Of a DNA stretch of 64,000 bases, positions 27,007 through 36,833 are shown one piece after another (positions within the stretch are counted from its first letter, which is position 1; each line of letters begins with the position of its first letter). Under the pieces are notes generated by a model, which made no database searches, was not told the origin of the DNA, and worked only from the letters and a program-made list of their open reading frames with translations. The position numbers and the translations under genes were made by a program. The DNA lies in the NCBI RefSeq assembly GCF_000522505.1, contig NZ_AZMV01000002.1:336080-400079 (forward strand), read 5' to 3'. Origin of the DNA: Bifidobacterium moukalabense DSM 27321 (GTDB lineage: Bacteria > Actinomycetota > Actinomycetes > Actinomycetales > Bifidobacteriaceae).

Positions 27007-27512
27007 TAAAATGCGAAGGAAACTTCCAGTGCATTCAGAACAATTATAGTATAGATAATGACAAAAAAAATATCAAAAATAGCGAGAATATACGCAGTAT
27101 CTCAATATTTATATTTCGTTCAACTTTTTTTTATTTCGGCACCCATACCCTCATCGCCTTTTTTCATTATTTTTTTACAATAAATTCATTGCAATTAAAT
27201 AAACATCAGGTTACAAAAACTCGCTTGATACGCAGAATTCAACAGCATGACTTTCCACAAGAAACTTCAAGCCCTTAACTCTCTCCCAAGTGTGCTTTTC
27301 CCTACATAGCCTACTCCATGGATAATACATATGACACGAACACTTAATCCACATTCCTCGCCTAAAACACCGTAAATTCAGTCAAGCATGTAACGTGTCG
27401 CAGTTCATCCTACCGTATAATAAATAACGGTATTATCGAGATTAGCTACGGCGCGACCGGCATAATTTGCCATCACCAGTCCGCATCGTGGTGCAGTTGG
27501 CCAGCAACACCT
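27007..27512. other. AT-rich intergenic stretch in the EPS region
   Basis: 506 bases with no supportable gene, visibly richer in A+T than the rest of the window. It contains A8, T8 and T7 runs. It separates the acyltransferase remnant from the flippase gene and must hold the flippase promoter, which I cannot assign. The composition suggests recently acquired or decaying DNA. Confidence 0.6.
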
Positions 27513-29148
27513 ATGAACAAAAACAAGCAATTCGTCATCAACCTTACAGCCTCTCTGGTGAACTTCGTCGTCAACATGGGCATCGGATTCGCCATTACGC
27601 CGTTCATCGTCGGCAGGGTGGGAGCCGAAGCCTATGGCTTTACAGGATTGGCCAACACCATGGTGGGGTATGCGACATTATTTACCATAGCGTTGAACTC
27701 CGTTGCGGGCCGCTTCATCACCGTGGCCTACCATCAGGGAGATAAACGCAAGGCGGATGCCTATTTCTCTTCGGCTCTAGCCGCAAATCTCGTCATGACC
27801 TTGGTGCCGACCGCGATTGCCATCCCGTTGATCATCAATCTTGAACACGTCATTCGTATTTCCCCCCATCTGGTAACCGATGTCAAATGGCTATTCTGCT
27901 TTGTCTACCTCAACTACGTAGTGGCCACAATGTCATCCGTGCTATCAGTGGCAACGTTCATCAAAAACAAGCTGTATCTGTCCAGTTTGGCTAACATCGC
28001 GTTCTCCGTGGTCAGAATCACCGTCATGGTGGTGTGCTTCGCTTTGTTCCCTACCTACGTGCTGTTCGTTGGACTCGGCACCTGTTTGGCACAGCTCACG
28101 TTGGCCATATTGAATTACATGTTCACCATTCGTCTCACGCCTGAGCTGCGCATCAGATGGAAGGCCATTTCACTTCGTGCCACATGGACGATGCTGTCCA
28201 GTGGCATATGGAATACCGTGATCAAACTGCAACAGATCCTGCAAAACGGGCTCAGCCTTCTTATCGCGAATCTAGCCATCAGTCCATTGCATATGGGCTA
28301 CCTATCCATCGCCCAGGTCGTTCCCAATGCCCTCATAACTCTTACAAACACCATTTCCGGTTTGTTCTCTCCCGAACAGACCAGACTCTACGCGCAAGGC
28401 GACCACAATGCATTGCTGGATGAACTCAAAACAGGAATGCGCATCACAGGATTGTTCACGAACGTTATCGTGGTGACCCTGCTGATCAACGGCTCGGCTT
28501 TCATCGCCCTATGGCAGCCTAGTCAGGACACCCACATGATCTATATGCTCATGATGTTGACTTTGAGCGGTTTTTTTCTTCACCGGCATAGCGAGTACGT
28601 TGCAGGCGGTGCCTTTGTTGGTGAATCGGTTGCGCAATTACTCTCTCAGCTGGTTGGCATGTGGCATCATCTCGCTTGTCGTCACATTGGTGTGTGTCAA
28701 ATTCTCCAATTGGGGCATCTATGCCGTCGCAGCCGTACCACAATTCATCGATATACTTGCGAACATCACCGTTGTACCCGTATATGCCTCTATCTGTCTA
28801 CGGCTGTCTTGGCTGCGATTCTACCCCGTATATGCGCAATATCTCGCTTCCACCATGCTGGCGATTATTCTCAGCAGCTTCGCCAATACCATGCTGAATA
28901 TTCCGCAAACCAATTGGATTGGTTTACTACTAGCATGTGCAGTAACCGCATTGCTCACATTCGCATCAGACCTGCTTCTTCTGCTCGGAGAACGGGAAAG
29001 AATGGTACTTCTGCACAAACTGATGCAATGGAAAAAAACTCCAAGACTCTCGATGAATCTTCATTGCGCATCCTCTTCCACGACGCTCTTGCCGCCGTAT
29101 GTCTTGCGTTTCCAGAACAGGAATGGGCAGATGCGCGTCCCTATATAG
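27513..29148 (+). pseudogene. Wzx-like polysaccharide flippase, frameshifted at a T7 run
   Basis: From MNKNKQFVINLTASLVNFVVNMGIGFAITPFIVG the first ~350 residues are a typical MATE/Wzx-like flippase with many helices. After LTLSGFF the frame is lost at T7 (28,571-28,577). With six T the protein continues FFFTGIASTLQAVPLLVNRL through four more helices to the stop at 29,148, 544 residues in all. Intact it would flip lipid-linked repeat units across the membrane. The unshifted frame runs on without homology to 29,258. The 3' end overlaps the convergent GT2 gene by about 88 bases. No second flippase is seen in the window, so this break would matter. Confidence 0.85.
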
Positions 29149-30071
29149 TTGACCTGGTCCTTAAGGGGCAGGTATCGTATGATGCTCCATGGAATTGTGC
29201 GGAACAGCCGGAACAGTGCTTTCAATCTCATACGTACCTGCTTGTCCGACCAATCTAACTGTCTTGCCCGATATATCGAGTCCTTGAGCTGGCTGAAAAA
29301 TACAGGGACCAAATCGGTAACGCCCTCGGCCAACAGAAAACGCACTTTACCGATCAATGCCTCGATGATATCGAGGGATCGCAGGGTGTATTTCGTATGC
29401 ATGATACTGCCTGCACGCTCAACATAGTGGTACAGACGATCCGGCAACAGTACCGCAATACCCACACGAGCGAGGATTCTATAGGTCACGAACTCGTCCT
29501 CATGCAATTTTCCCAGGGGATATCGGATGTCTTCCCACAACGAGCGGCGGTACAGCTTGTTCCAAGCCACTACATTATCCGCACCATTTTCATCGCCGCG
29601 TTGTCTCATGCAATCCATACCCGGGCATGTTCTTCGTACATCCGTCACCGGCGCATATTCCCTGCGATGAACGGGAACCATCTGGGCAATGGCATTGCCA
29701 TCAGCATCCTCATGGAATACGGAGCACATGGCAAGATCAGCGTGGACATCCTGCACGGCACCAATCATGGTGGAAACATACTCCGGATCCACATAATCAT
29801 CACCATCCACGAATGCGATGAACTCGCCACCAGCCACGTCCAACCCAGCGTTACGAGCGGAGGAAAGACCCCCATTGGACTTATGAATCACTCGAATACG
29901 CGGGTCTCTGCCGGCCCACGTATCGCATATCGCCGGACACCGGTCCATACTGCCATCATCCACCAGAATAATCTCCAGATGACGATACGACTGATTCACC
30001 ACGCTACGAACGCATCGGTCAAGATACTGCTCCACCCCATATACGGGCACAATGACACTCACCAAATCCAT
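29061..30071 (-). CDS. GT2-family glycosyltransferase
   Basis: 336 residues, GT-A fold: LVSVIVPVYGVEQYLDRCVRSVVNQSYR at the start, EIILVDDGSMD, the SNGGLSSARNAGLDVA segment, and FVDGDDYVDPEYV (DxD-type metal site). The C-terminal ~110 residues are helical, typical of EPS GT2 enzymes. It adds one sugar to the lipid-linked repeat. The ATG at 30,071 has GGGAG upstream. It is the last gene of the minus-strand EPS block and its 3' end overlaps the flippase gene. Very similar to the enzyme at 33,543. Confidence 0.88.
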   Translation of the reverse strand: MDLVSVIVPVYGVEQYLDRCVRSVVNQSYRHLEIILVDDGSMDRCPAICDTWAGRDPRIRVIHKSNGGLSSARNAGLDVAGGEFIAFVDGDDYVDPEYVSTMIGAVQDVHADLAMCSVFHEDADGNAIAQMVPVHRREYAPVTDVRRTCPGMDCMRQRGDENGADNVVAWNKLYRRSLWEDIRYPLGKLHEDEFVTYRILARVGIAVLLPDRLYHYVERAGSIMHTKYTLRSLDIIEALIGKVRFLLAEGVTDLVPVFFSQLKDSIYRARQLDWSDKQVRMRLKALFRLFRTIPWSIIRYLPLKDQVNYIGTRICPFLFWKRKTYGGKSVVEEDAQ

Positions 30072-30224
30072 CGCATACTCCCTCATCACAGATATCACTT
30101 CCATAGCAACGTCATATTGGCAGCGGATACGTTCTAATGAAACGCTTCATAGCCACACGTCCGAATTCATGCAGATATACATCCCTGCATGGTGAGGCAA
30201 CTGGCGCAATGCTATGGAATACGG

Positions 30225-31376
30225 TCACGCTCTCTTTCCGTTCCTCATATAGAATTCCTGCAATTGGGCAGCCACGTCGAACATTTCATATCCTGCGGCC
30301 TTCACTTCGGCACTCCGGTCTCTCCGCTCAGCCGCATGGCTGATCATGTCATCCAATCGTTCCGCCCAAACCTCTGGCCCACTTTCCAACCGTTCGAAGC
30401 TCATGAGCTCACACACCCGGGCGGATTCCGGCACCACGGCGGCGGAACCGAGACAAGGCAGACCGGCACATTGCGCTTCGACGTACACAATGCCCAACCC
30501 TTCAGCCACCGAAGGCAGTACGAAAGCGTCCATGGCCTGGTAGAGTTCAGCAATATCAGTGCGCTGGCCAAGCAGTCGCACACAGCCATCCAGTTCCCTG
30601 TCGGCAATCCGCCGTTCGATGTCATCGCGCAAAAAGCCCTCACCAACCAGAATCAGCGCGGAATCCGGATTGATCGCGTGATACCGCTCAAATACTTCCA
30701 GCAGAAACAACGGATTCTTCTGCGGTCGCAAACCCCCGCAGAATCCGATGACCGAGGTATGGTCCGCGAATCCCAACTCACGGCGTAGTCGTTCCCGAGT
30801 GGCGGCGTCATAGGCGAATCGCTCAGTGTCAATGCCATTACGAACCCAAGTGTATGGCTTACTTGGAAACATGAAATTCGCCGCCATATCCGAGCAGGCG
30901 AAATAATGCGTGGGATATCGGTCGATGTCTCGGGCGATGGCGCGACCGCGCATATCCCACAGCAACGCCCGCAACGGGTTTTCGCGATGCTGGTATTCCT
31001 CGATGTTATGGGAATGCAGAATACGTAACCCGATACCGGCACGTTGAGCGTATTTCAACGGCAACGCGTAGGGGAAATTCGCATGCATATGCACCCCCGC
31101 GATCTCCGGGTGGTGCCGGAAAAAACGCGGTAGACACGTGCGCGATCGAATCAAGGAATCCCGTTGCGGCACCAGAACGCGGTATATGGTTCCTCCCATG
31201 GATTGGATCTCATCCTCAAAATGCAGCGGACCGTCATGATAACCCTGCAAGAAATCAAACTGCACCTTGGTCCGGTCCATGTGCCGGTACACATTCATGA
31301 CAAAAGTCTCAATACCACCCAAGCCGGTTGTCATACCCCATTGGAGAATGTGAATGGGCCGTGGTCCCATAATCAT
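30225..31376 (-). CDS. GT4-family glycosyltransferase
   Basis: 383 residues, GT-B fold of the EpsF type: HILQWGMTTGLGGIETFVMNVYRHMD, then the HSHNIEEY segment, the donor-side CGGLRPQKNPLFLLEVFERY and the two-glutamate motif in PSVAEGLGIVYVEAQCAGLP. It overlaps the upstream gene by 4 bases (ATGA) and has GGGGAGG just before the ATG, so translation is probably coupled. The donor and acceptor sugars are unknown. Closely similar in the N-terminal part to the enzyme at 36,834. Confidence 0.9.
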   Translation of the reverse strand: MIMGPRPIHILQWGMTTGLGGIETFVMNVYRHMDRTKVQFDFLQGYHDGPLHFEDEIQSMGGTIYRVLVPQRDSLIRSRTCLPRFFRHHPEIAGVHMHANFPYALPLKYAQRAGIGLRILHSHNIEEYQHRENPLRALLWDMRGRAIARDIDRYPTHYFACSDMAANFMFPSKPYTWVRNGIDTERFAYDAATRERLRRELGFADHTSVIGFCGGLRPQKNPLFLLEVFERYHAINPDSALILVGEGFLRDDIERRIADRELDGCVRLLGQRTDIAELYQAMDAFVLPSVAEGLGIVYVEAQCAGLPCLGSAAVVPESARVCELMSFERLESGPEVWAERLDDMISHAAERRDRSAEVKAAGYEMFDVAAQLQEFYMRNGKRA

Positions 31377-32530
31377 GCCTCCCCTGCACTATCAATCAGC
31401 GAATACAGTCGTTGCATCTGACTTTCATAGTCGAATCGTTCGTTGCGCAGATTGGCGGTCAAGGTGCCACGCAAAACCGGATCTCCAAGCAATCGGCTGA
31501 TTCCTTCCGCCAATGCGGTTTCGTCAAGGTGGACCAGGATTCCATTACGTCCGTCGATAATCTGCTCTCGAGAGCTCGGCACATCAGACGCGACAATCGG
31601 CTTGGCTACAAGCCGCGCCTCCTGCAACGCAAGGCTATACCCCTCGTATCGGGATGGCTGCACATAGACGTCAGCCGCCTTGATGTAGGGGTAGGGGTTA
31701 TCCACACGCCCCTTAAGAACAAAGCATTGCTCAAGTCCATATGAATGAATCATCGCTTCCAGTTCGGCCCGTTGAGCGCCTTCGCCAAACACCAGCCAAA
31801 TGAAATCCACTCCCTGCTGCCGCAGCCGCGCAGCGGCTTTCACCGCGATATCGATGCCCTTCTGTGAATGAAGGCGCCCCAATGTGACCAGTTTGTTGGA
31901 ATGCTTGGCAAAATCGTCGGGCAACGCTTGGGAGGCCTTGCGCCTGATGCAATCTGCGTCCAACACGTTATACAGCACCTCGGCCTTGTCCGCATATGCG
32001 GGCGCCAGCTCATCGAATCTACGCTTCACTGATTCGGATACACAGAATACCTTGTCATAGCATTTCAGATACGGCATGGCCAACGGCAGCCACTCCATAC
32101 GTTCGTCATGCATCCAGATCGCATGGAAGTCCGCATCCAATTGAGCTCCAATGGTGGTAGTCAATGATCCGTAACCCCGAAAATCAAATACCGCATCGAA
32201 ATGTTCCTTCGGCAAATCGTCAATATGGGAAACGGCACAGTCATATACCAGATTGCGTCGTTCATCACTGCCAAGCGTCAGCAGCTTACGTCCGAATCGA
32301 TATGTGACACGTTGAATCGCAGTGCAGTCGGAAAAATCATTGAGTCCGATGCCGTACGCAAAATCTGAGGTGAAATGGCAGTGGCGGACCGTGACCTGAT
32401 CCGGAATCATCCTCAATAGAGGACCCTCACGTTCAGGAGTCAACAAAGTCACTGAAAACCGACCGTAGTCCAATCCGCGCAGCAGACGCACCAGAGCAAT
32501 CTCCATGCCGCCATCTCCAAGACCACACAA
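31373..32530 (-). CDS. GT4-family glycosyltransferase, 5' end out of frame at an A8/T8 run
   Basis: As sequenced, the open frame starts at a TTG in a T8 run and reads 385 residues (CGLGDGGMEIALVRLLRGLD, LVTLGRLHSQKGIDIAVKAA, SRYEGYSLALQEARLVAKPIVASD). Its natural start is probably the TTG at 32,564, which has GGGAGG at good spacing and overlaps the end of the upstream GT2 gene; that reading, TEASLKRIVF, enters the GT frame only if the run at 32,529-32,536 has seven bases instead of eight. With eight, translation from the good start runs out of frame. The rest of the gene is intact. Confidence 0.8.
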   Translation of the reverse strand: MCGLGDGGMEIALVRLLRGLDYGRFSVTLLTPEREGPLLRMIPDQVTVRHCHFTSDFAYGIGLNDFSDCTAIQRVTYRFGRKLLTLGSDERRNLVYDCAVSHIDDLPKEHFDAVFDFRGYGSLTTTIGAQLDADFHAIWMHDERMEWLPLAMPYLKCYDKVFCVSESVKRRFDELAPAYADKAEVLYNVLDADCIRRKASQALPDDFAKHSNKLVTLGRLHSQKGIDIAVKAAARLRQQGVDFIWLVFGEGAQRAELEAMIHSYGLEQCFVLKGRVDNPYPYIKAADVYVQPSRYEGYSLALQEARLVAKPIVASDVPSSREQIIDGRNGILVHLDETALAEGISRLLGDPVLRGTLTANLRNERFDYESQMQRLYSLIDSAGEA

Positions 32531-32556
32531 AAAAAACGATGCGTTTAAGAGATGCC

Positions 32557-33546
32557 TCAGTCAAAGCGTCCTCCCTTCATACGCTTCCAGACAGGGTAAA
32601 ACAACGACGGGCACAAGGCTCCGCCGAGGATACGCACCCAATATCGTGGTGACCGCTGTCTCTTCAATGCATGCCACCAGTATTTGCGCAGAATCGTCCC
32701 GCATTCGTCACGATGTGTCGCATCGCTGACGTCATAGGTACGTAGCAACAACTCCTCCGCCAGAATGGCGTAGGATGCCCCCACCGAAGACCTTGATTCC
32801 TGCGGGACTATCGCCATCATGCGCTCATGCGCTTCCAGACAGGTCGCCATGGACTCCAGATCCACCCTATGAGAGACGGACTCGGGGTTATTTCGGTAGT
32901 TGTACAGGCACCGGTCAGTACTTACCGTCACTGTGGGCAGCAGCGCATATTCCACATTGAACAGCAGGTCTTCGCACATGCTGATCCTCGAATCGAACTG
33001 AAGATCTCCCTGTTCAATTAGTGCACGCGAGAAAAATTTATTCCACACGTACCCTTTCACCCCGGAATATGCAAGAATGCAATCCAATACATCCTTCCTG
33101 GAAAGAATTCCGGCCTTGATCCGATAGTCGGCCGACCGCCCCTGCACAGTGTCGGGAGTATCCTCAACAGATACGCTCCGGTAGTTGAATATGGCCATCT
33201 GCGCATGTTTGTCGTGAACCAATCCAAGCAGTTCCGCGACGGTTCCCGCTTCAAGCCAGTCATCCGAGTCCACAAACTCCAGCCAATCCCCATCCGCCGC
33301 ATTGATGCCGGCATTTCTCGCCATGGAGACGCCAACGTTAGTTTGGTGAATCACCATGACACGGGAGTCCTTGTCGGCCCACGCATTGCATAAGTCGGCA
33401 CTGCCATCGGTGGAACCGTCATCCACCAGAATTACTTGGATGTTGGCATATGTCTGCCGAAGCAGACTGTTGACGCAGACATTCAGATAATCGCCAGCGT
33501 TATACACAGGCACGATAAGGCTGACCAAAGGATTGCCCGCACTCAT
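32557..33546 (-). CDS. GT2-family glycosyltransferase
   Basis: 329 residues, GT-A fold: PLVSLIVPVYNAGDYLNVCV, VILVDDGSTDGSADLCNAW, GVSMARNAGINAADGDWL and EFVDSDDWLEAGT (metal-binding acidic motif). The helical C-terminal part includes VWNKFFSRALI. It overlaps the upstream GT2 gene by 4 bases (ATGA). Part of the same minus-strand EPS operon; it transfers a sugar to the growing lipid-linked unit, identity unknown. Confidence 0.88.
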   Translation of the reverse strand: MSAGNPLVSLIVPVYNAGDYLNVCVNSLLRQTYANIQVILVDDGSTDGSADLCNAWADKDSRVMVIHQTNVGVSMARNAGINAADGDWLEFVDSDDWLEAGTVAELLGLVHDKHAQMAIFNYRSVSVEDTPDTVQGRSADYRIKAGILSRKDVLDCILAYSGVKGYVWNKFFSRALIEQGDLQFDSRISMCEDLLFNVEYALLPTVTVSTDRCLYNYRNNPESVSHRVDLESMATCLEAHERMMAIVPQESRSSVGASYAILAEELLLRTYDVSDATHRDECGTILRKYWWHALKRQRSPRYWVRILGGALCPSLFYPVWKRMKGGRFD

Positions 33547-34523
33547 GAACGGTCTCCGACCACTCGCTGCAGCATGCGGTATGACATAGGCGCCAAGGAC
33601 AACAGTGTATGTTTGATTTTTCTTGAGACCGGAACCGTCCCGTCGTGCAATACCGGCCAGAGGTGCCGTCTCATGTCACGTGCGATCCGTCGATATACCT
33701 CATGCGAGGCATCACTCTGAAAGATGTTGAACAGCACATCAGCACGCCCTTGCAGGCGGAAGTAATTCAAAGCTTTCCGGTTGCGGTATCCATGCCTGGC
33801 CAGGTAGTCACAGCACAGGTCGGCAATTTGAATTTCATCACATGAATGGTCATTGAACGAGTCCATATGCACGATGGAGCCTTGCCGGATGCGGTAATGA
33901 TATAGCGGTTCCACCCGCACGAAGATCTTATTCATTTGCAGGAAGACCTGCGCGAGCACATAGTAGTCCTCACTGTTCAATCCTTCATGGAAGCGAACGC
34001 CTTGGTTTTTGAAAAAACGAGCGTCGAACATTTTGCCCCATACCGGCCCCGCCAATGACAGATGATAAAGGAACTGAATCAGGGCCTCTTCACTGTCCAC
34101 ATCCCCTTCAGGCGTACTCCGCTTGTCGGCAACGATACTGCCATCCTCCAAATCATGCATGCATGAGCACATCACCACATCCGCGCCGCTTTGCTTGTGC
34201 CAATGCAGCAGTTCGGATACATAGTTCGGCTCCACATAGTCATCGCTGTCCACAAATGTGACCACGTCGCCAACGATGACGTCCAGTCCCGCATTCCTTG
34301 CCGATGCCAGGCCGCCGTTCTTCTTATGAACCACACGAATGCGGGAGTCACGTGCAGCCCACTCGTCGCACATCCGGGGACAGTCGTCCGGTGAACCATC
34401 ATCCACCAAAACGATATCCAATAATTCGTAGTCCTGCCCCACCACGCTCCGTATGCAATGGTCGAGGTACGGTTCCACTCCATAGACGGGAATGACCACA
34501 GATACCACTGTCTGATCCGTCAT
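33543..34523 (-). CDS. GT2-family glycosyltransferase
   Basis: 326 residues, GT-A fold: VVSVVIPVYGVEPYLDHCIR, LVDDGSPDDCPRMCDEWA, NGGLASARNAGLDVIVGD and FVDSDDYVEPNYVSEL. VWGKMFDARFFKNQG lies mid-protein. The A6/T6 run coding for the F-F-K segment is in frame, unlike the longer runs elsewhere in the region. One base is shared between its start and the upstream stop (TGATG). Confidence 0.88.
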   Translation of the reverse strand: MTDQTVVSVVIPVYGVEPYLDHCIRSVVGQDYELLDIVLVDDGSPDDCPRMCDEWAARDSRIRVVHKKNGGLASARNAGLDVIVGDVVTFVDSDDYVEPNYVSELLHWHKQSGADVVMCSCMHDLEDGSIVADKRSTPEGDVDSEEALIQFLYHLSLAGPVWGKMFDARFFKNQGVRFHEGLNSEDYYVLAQVFLQMNKIFVRVEPLYHYRIRQGSIVHMDSFNDHSCDEIQIADLCCDYLARHGYRNRKALNYFRLQGRADVLFNIFQSDASHEVYRRIARDMRRHLWPVLHDGTVPVSRKIKHTLLSLAPMSYRMLQRVVGDRS

Positions 34524-35623
34524 CAGTCAGATCCTCCTTCGTTCAAATCGAATGAACGCAACAGCCGCCGCCAACCATCAAGAACCGTCGCCATATCATA
34601 CCGTTCAGCATTGCTGCCACTCATGGCCGAATATTCGATACGTCTGGTCCTGTCGTCAATCAGCTTGTTGATGGCTGTGACCATGGCATCGGTATCCCCC
34701 AACGGTACGACCGTACCGTTGATGCCATCTTCAATGATTTCCGACGGTCCGGTCGGGCAATCGAAACTTATCAACGGCAAACGATGCGCCTTGGCTTCGA
34801 GCAACACCATTGGCAACCCCTCGAAACGGGATGTCATCACGAACATGGCGGACTGCCGGTAATACGAATCCATGTCGTCAACCCGTCCCTTGAGAACCAG
34901 CCGGTCATCCAGGTTCGCCTCGTGAATCCTTCGCTCCAGGATCGGCCTATCCTCACCTTCTCCGAGAATCACCCACCGCCAATCCGGATGGTTCGGCAAG
35001 ACCTTGCCTGCGACCTCGACCAGCAAATCGAAGCCTTTTTGATATGTCAGCCGCCCGGAGCTGAGAATCAGGTGGGAATCAGCATCGTAGGAGGCCTCGG
35101 TCGGAGGCAGTATGGGATTCGCGATAGCCATGATCGGGCATTTCAGCTTGAGATTGCTTTCATAAAGCTTTCTGTCGGTTTCAGTCAATGTCACGATGGC
35201 ATCCGCACGATGTGCCGCCCACCGACGGGTCAGTTTGCGGTAAGGTACGCCGGGATTCTGCAGGTAGTTGAAATGTTCCCATGACACCACCTTCACGCCG
35301 GTACGACGCTTGATCGGCAGCGAGTACATATCCAGGATGCCGTCGATATCAACCAGCACATCGACATGCTGGCCATCAACGATATTCCGCAATCGCTGGC
35401 AGGTATCAAAATAATGCTGAATGCCATGTGTGGCCGTAGGGTATATTTTGAATCGGCGAATATTCGGATCAATCGAGAAGAACGGACTATCATGCTCCTC
35501 GAACAGGCTAACGAATGAGATCTCATAATCGGTTTTTGCCGAAAGCTCGTTGGCGATCATGATGGACACGTTTTCAGTGCCACCCGATCGAGTAATGTCA
35601 CCGGAGAAAAACTCGATATGCAT
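34523..35623 (-). CDS. GT4-family glycosyltransferase
   Basis: 366 residues, GT-B fold. N-terminal GDITRSGGTENVSIMIANEL is the acceptor-side glycine loop; SSGRLTYQKGFDLLVEVAGK and MTSRFEGLPMVLLEAKAHRL (two-glutamate motif) form the donor side. It overlaps its neighbours by one base at each end, consistent with a tightly coupled operon. Sugar specificity is not predictable. Resembles the GalNAc- or glucosyl-transferring EpsD/WbnK-like enzymes only in general fold. Confidence 0.88.
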   Translation of the reverse strand: MHIEFFSGDITRSGGTENVSIMIANELSAKTDYEISFVSLFEEHDSPFFSIDPNIRRFKIYPTATHGIQHYFDTCQRLRNIVDGQHVDVLVDIDGILDMYSLPIKRRTGVKVVSWEHFNYLQNPGVPYRKLTRRWAAHRADAIVTLTETDRKLYESNLKLKCPIMAIANPILPPTEASYDADSHLILSSGRLTYQKGFDLLVEVAGKVLPNHPDWRWVILGEGEDRPILERRIHEANLDDRLVLKGRVDDMDSYYRQSAMFVMTSRFEGLPMVLLEAKAHRLPLISFDCPTGPSEIIEDGINGTVVPLGDTDAMVTAINKLIDDRTRRIEYSAMSGSNAERYDMATVLDGWRRLLRSFDLNEGGSD

Positions 35624-36819
35624 CAGGCCTCCATCTTTCCGACCACATTCGCATGCCTGCCGATGCGTCCCTTGATCCTATCGACGTCTCGTTTCCACTG
35701 TGCCAGCTGCTGATTGCGAGAGAACACCAGTAGGTGCAACACCGGGAAGGTGGCCGCCTCGTGGCGAACCCACGAACCAAAATCCGGTTCGAACAGCGCG
35801 GATGCGAGCACATAGCCCAGGAAAATCGAAATGGCCAGAAACTGCGTTTCATCCTCAATCTCGTCGAGTTTGCCGAACAGGTGCGCCAAGTATACGGTCA
35901 CAGCGACCTGGAAGCAGAAGAACGGTAGATATTGCACGCCCTTGATCGCCAGTTCGAACGGAATCATCATGCGGACCGCATTGATCAGATAATTCAGCAG
36001 GAACAGTGGCAGATTCGTGGAATTATCTCCACCAACCCAGTTCTTGATAATGGTGACGCTGTCGACGTCACCCTCTCGACTGCTCAGACTGTAGTCGCGG
36101 ATACCCATAATCTGTTCGTATTCACTGTGCATGGCTACACTCGCCACCACCATCATCACGCACACCAACAGATACATCGTTACCGTCGTGATGACGATCT
36201 TAACCGCAGGAGGAAGCCTATGATTCCTGCGGAACACTGCCAGAATACAGTAAATGGCAAGCACGAGTGCGGCGATTAATACATAATACGAGCGGAATAC
36301 CTTACTTTCGAAATACAGGATTATCGCCGCACAGGCAATCTTTACAGCGGAGCTTTTGATTGGCATCAATAACACCAGATACACCGCCATGAAGAACAGG
36401 AACTGAATAGCATCCTTGCCGATGTTGAACACATAGATATTCAGCAAGCCAACGCAGGCCAGCAGAAAGATGGTCTGCACCATGTCGAGTTCAGGAAGCC
36501 TGAGCACCATAAAAAACACGACTAAGGTCAGCAGCATGCCAAGGAACCAGCTCCACTGGCTGATGGAGGTGAAACCGAAGATATTGATAGCCCTGAAGAA
36601 GTTCGCCGCGACAACATAGGAACCACCCCAAGCCTCCATGCTCATGTCTTCATTGACCATGCCGACGATGCGGTTATTGTCGTAGAAGTACTTTGCCGGA
36701 AGCATCATGGTCAGCAGTTTGGCCGCCAACATCACAACGAAGATAAGGGCCAATACAGCGTTTTTGTTACGGTTCTCCCACCAATCGCCCTTATTCCCAA
36801 GCTCAAGCTCATTGCTCAT
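35623..36819 (-). CDS. Wzy-like polysaccharide polymerase (polytopic membrane protein)
   Basis: 398 residues with about ten hydrophobic segments (LALIFVVMLAAKLLTMML..., WSWFLGMLLTLVVFFMVLRL, IQFLFFMAVYLVLLMPI, and more) and a larger polar loop between (RDYSLSSREGDVDS, then VTIIKNWVGGDNSTN). The layout and place among GTs suggest the repeat-unit polymerase, which joins lipid-linked units outside the membrane. Polymerases diverge too far for motif proof, so this is context-based. It follows the 36,834 GT gene by 14 bases. Confidence 0.65.
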   Translation of the reverse strand: MSNELELGNKGDWWENRNKNAVLALIFVVMLAAKLLTMMLPAKYFYDNNRIVGMVNEDMSMEAWGGSYVVAANFFRAINIFGFTSISQWSWFLGMLLTLVVFFMVLRLPELDMVQTIFLLACVGLLNIYVFNIGKDAIQFLFFMAVYLVLLMPIKSSAVKIACAAIILYFESKVFRSYYVLIAALVLAIYCILAVFRRNHRLPPAVKIVITTVTMYLLVCVMMVVASVAMHSEYEQIMGIRDYSLSSREGDVDSVTIIKNWVGGDNSTNLPLFLLNYLINAVRMMIPFELAIKGVQYLPFFCFQVAVTVYLAHLFGKLDEIEDETQFLAISIFLGYVLASALFEPDFGSWVRHEAATFPVLHLLVFSRNQQLAQWKRDVDRIKGRIGRHANVVGKMEA

Positions 36820-36833
36820 GAATCGTGATCACC

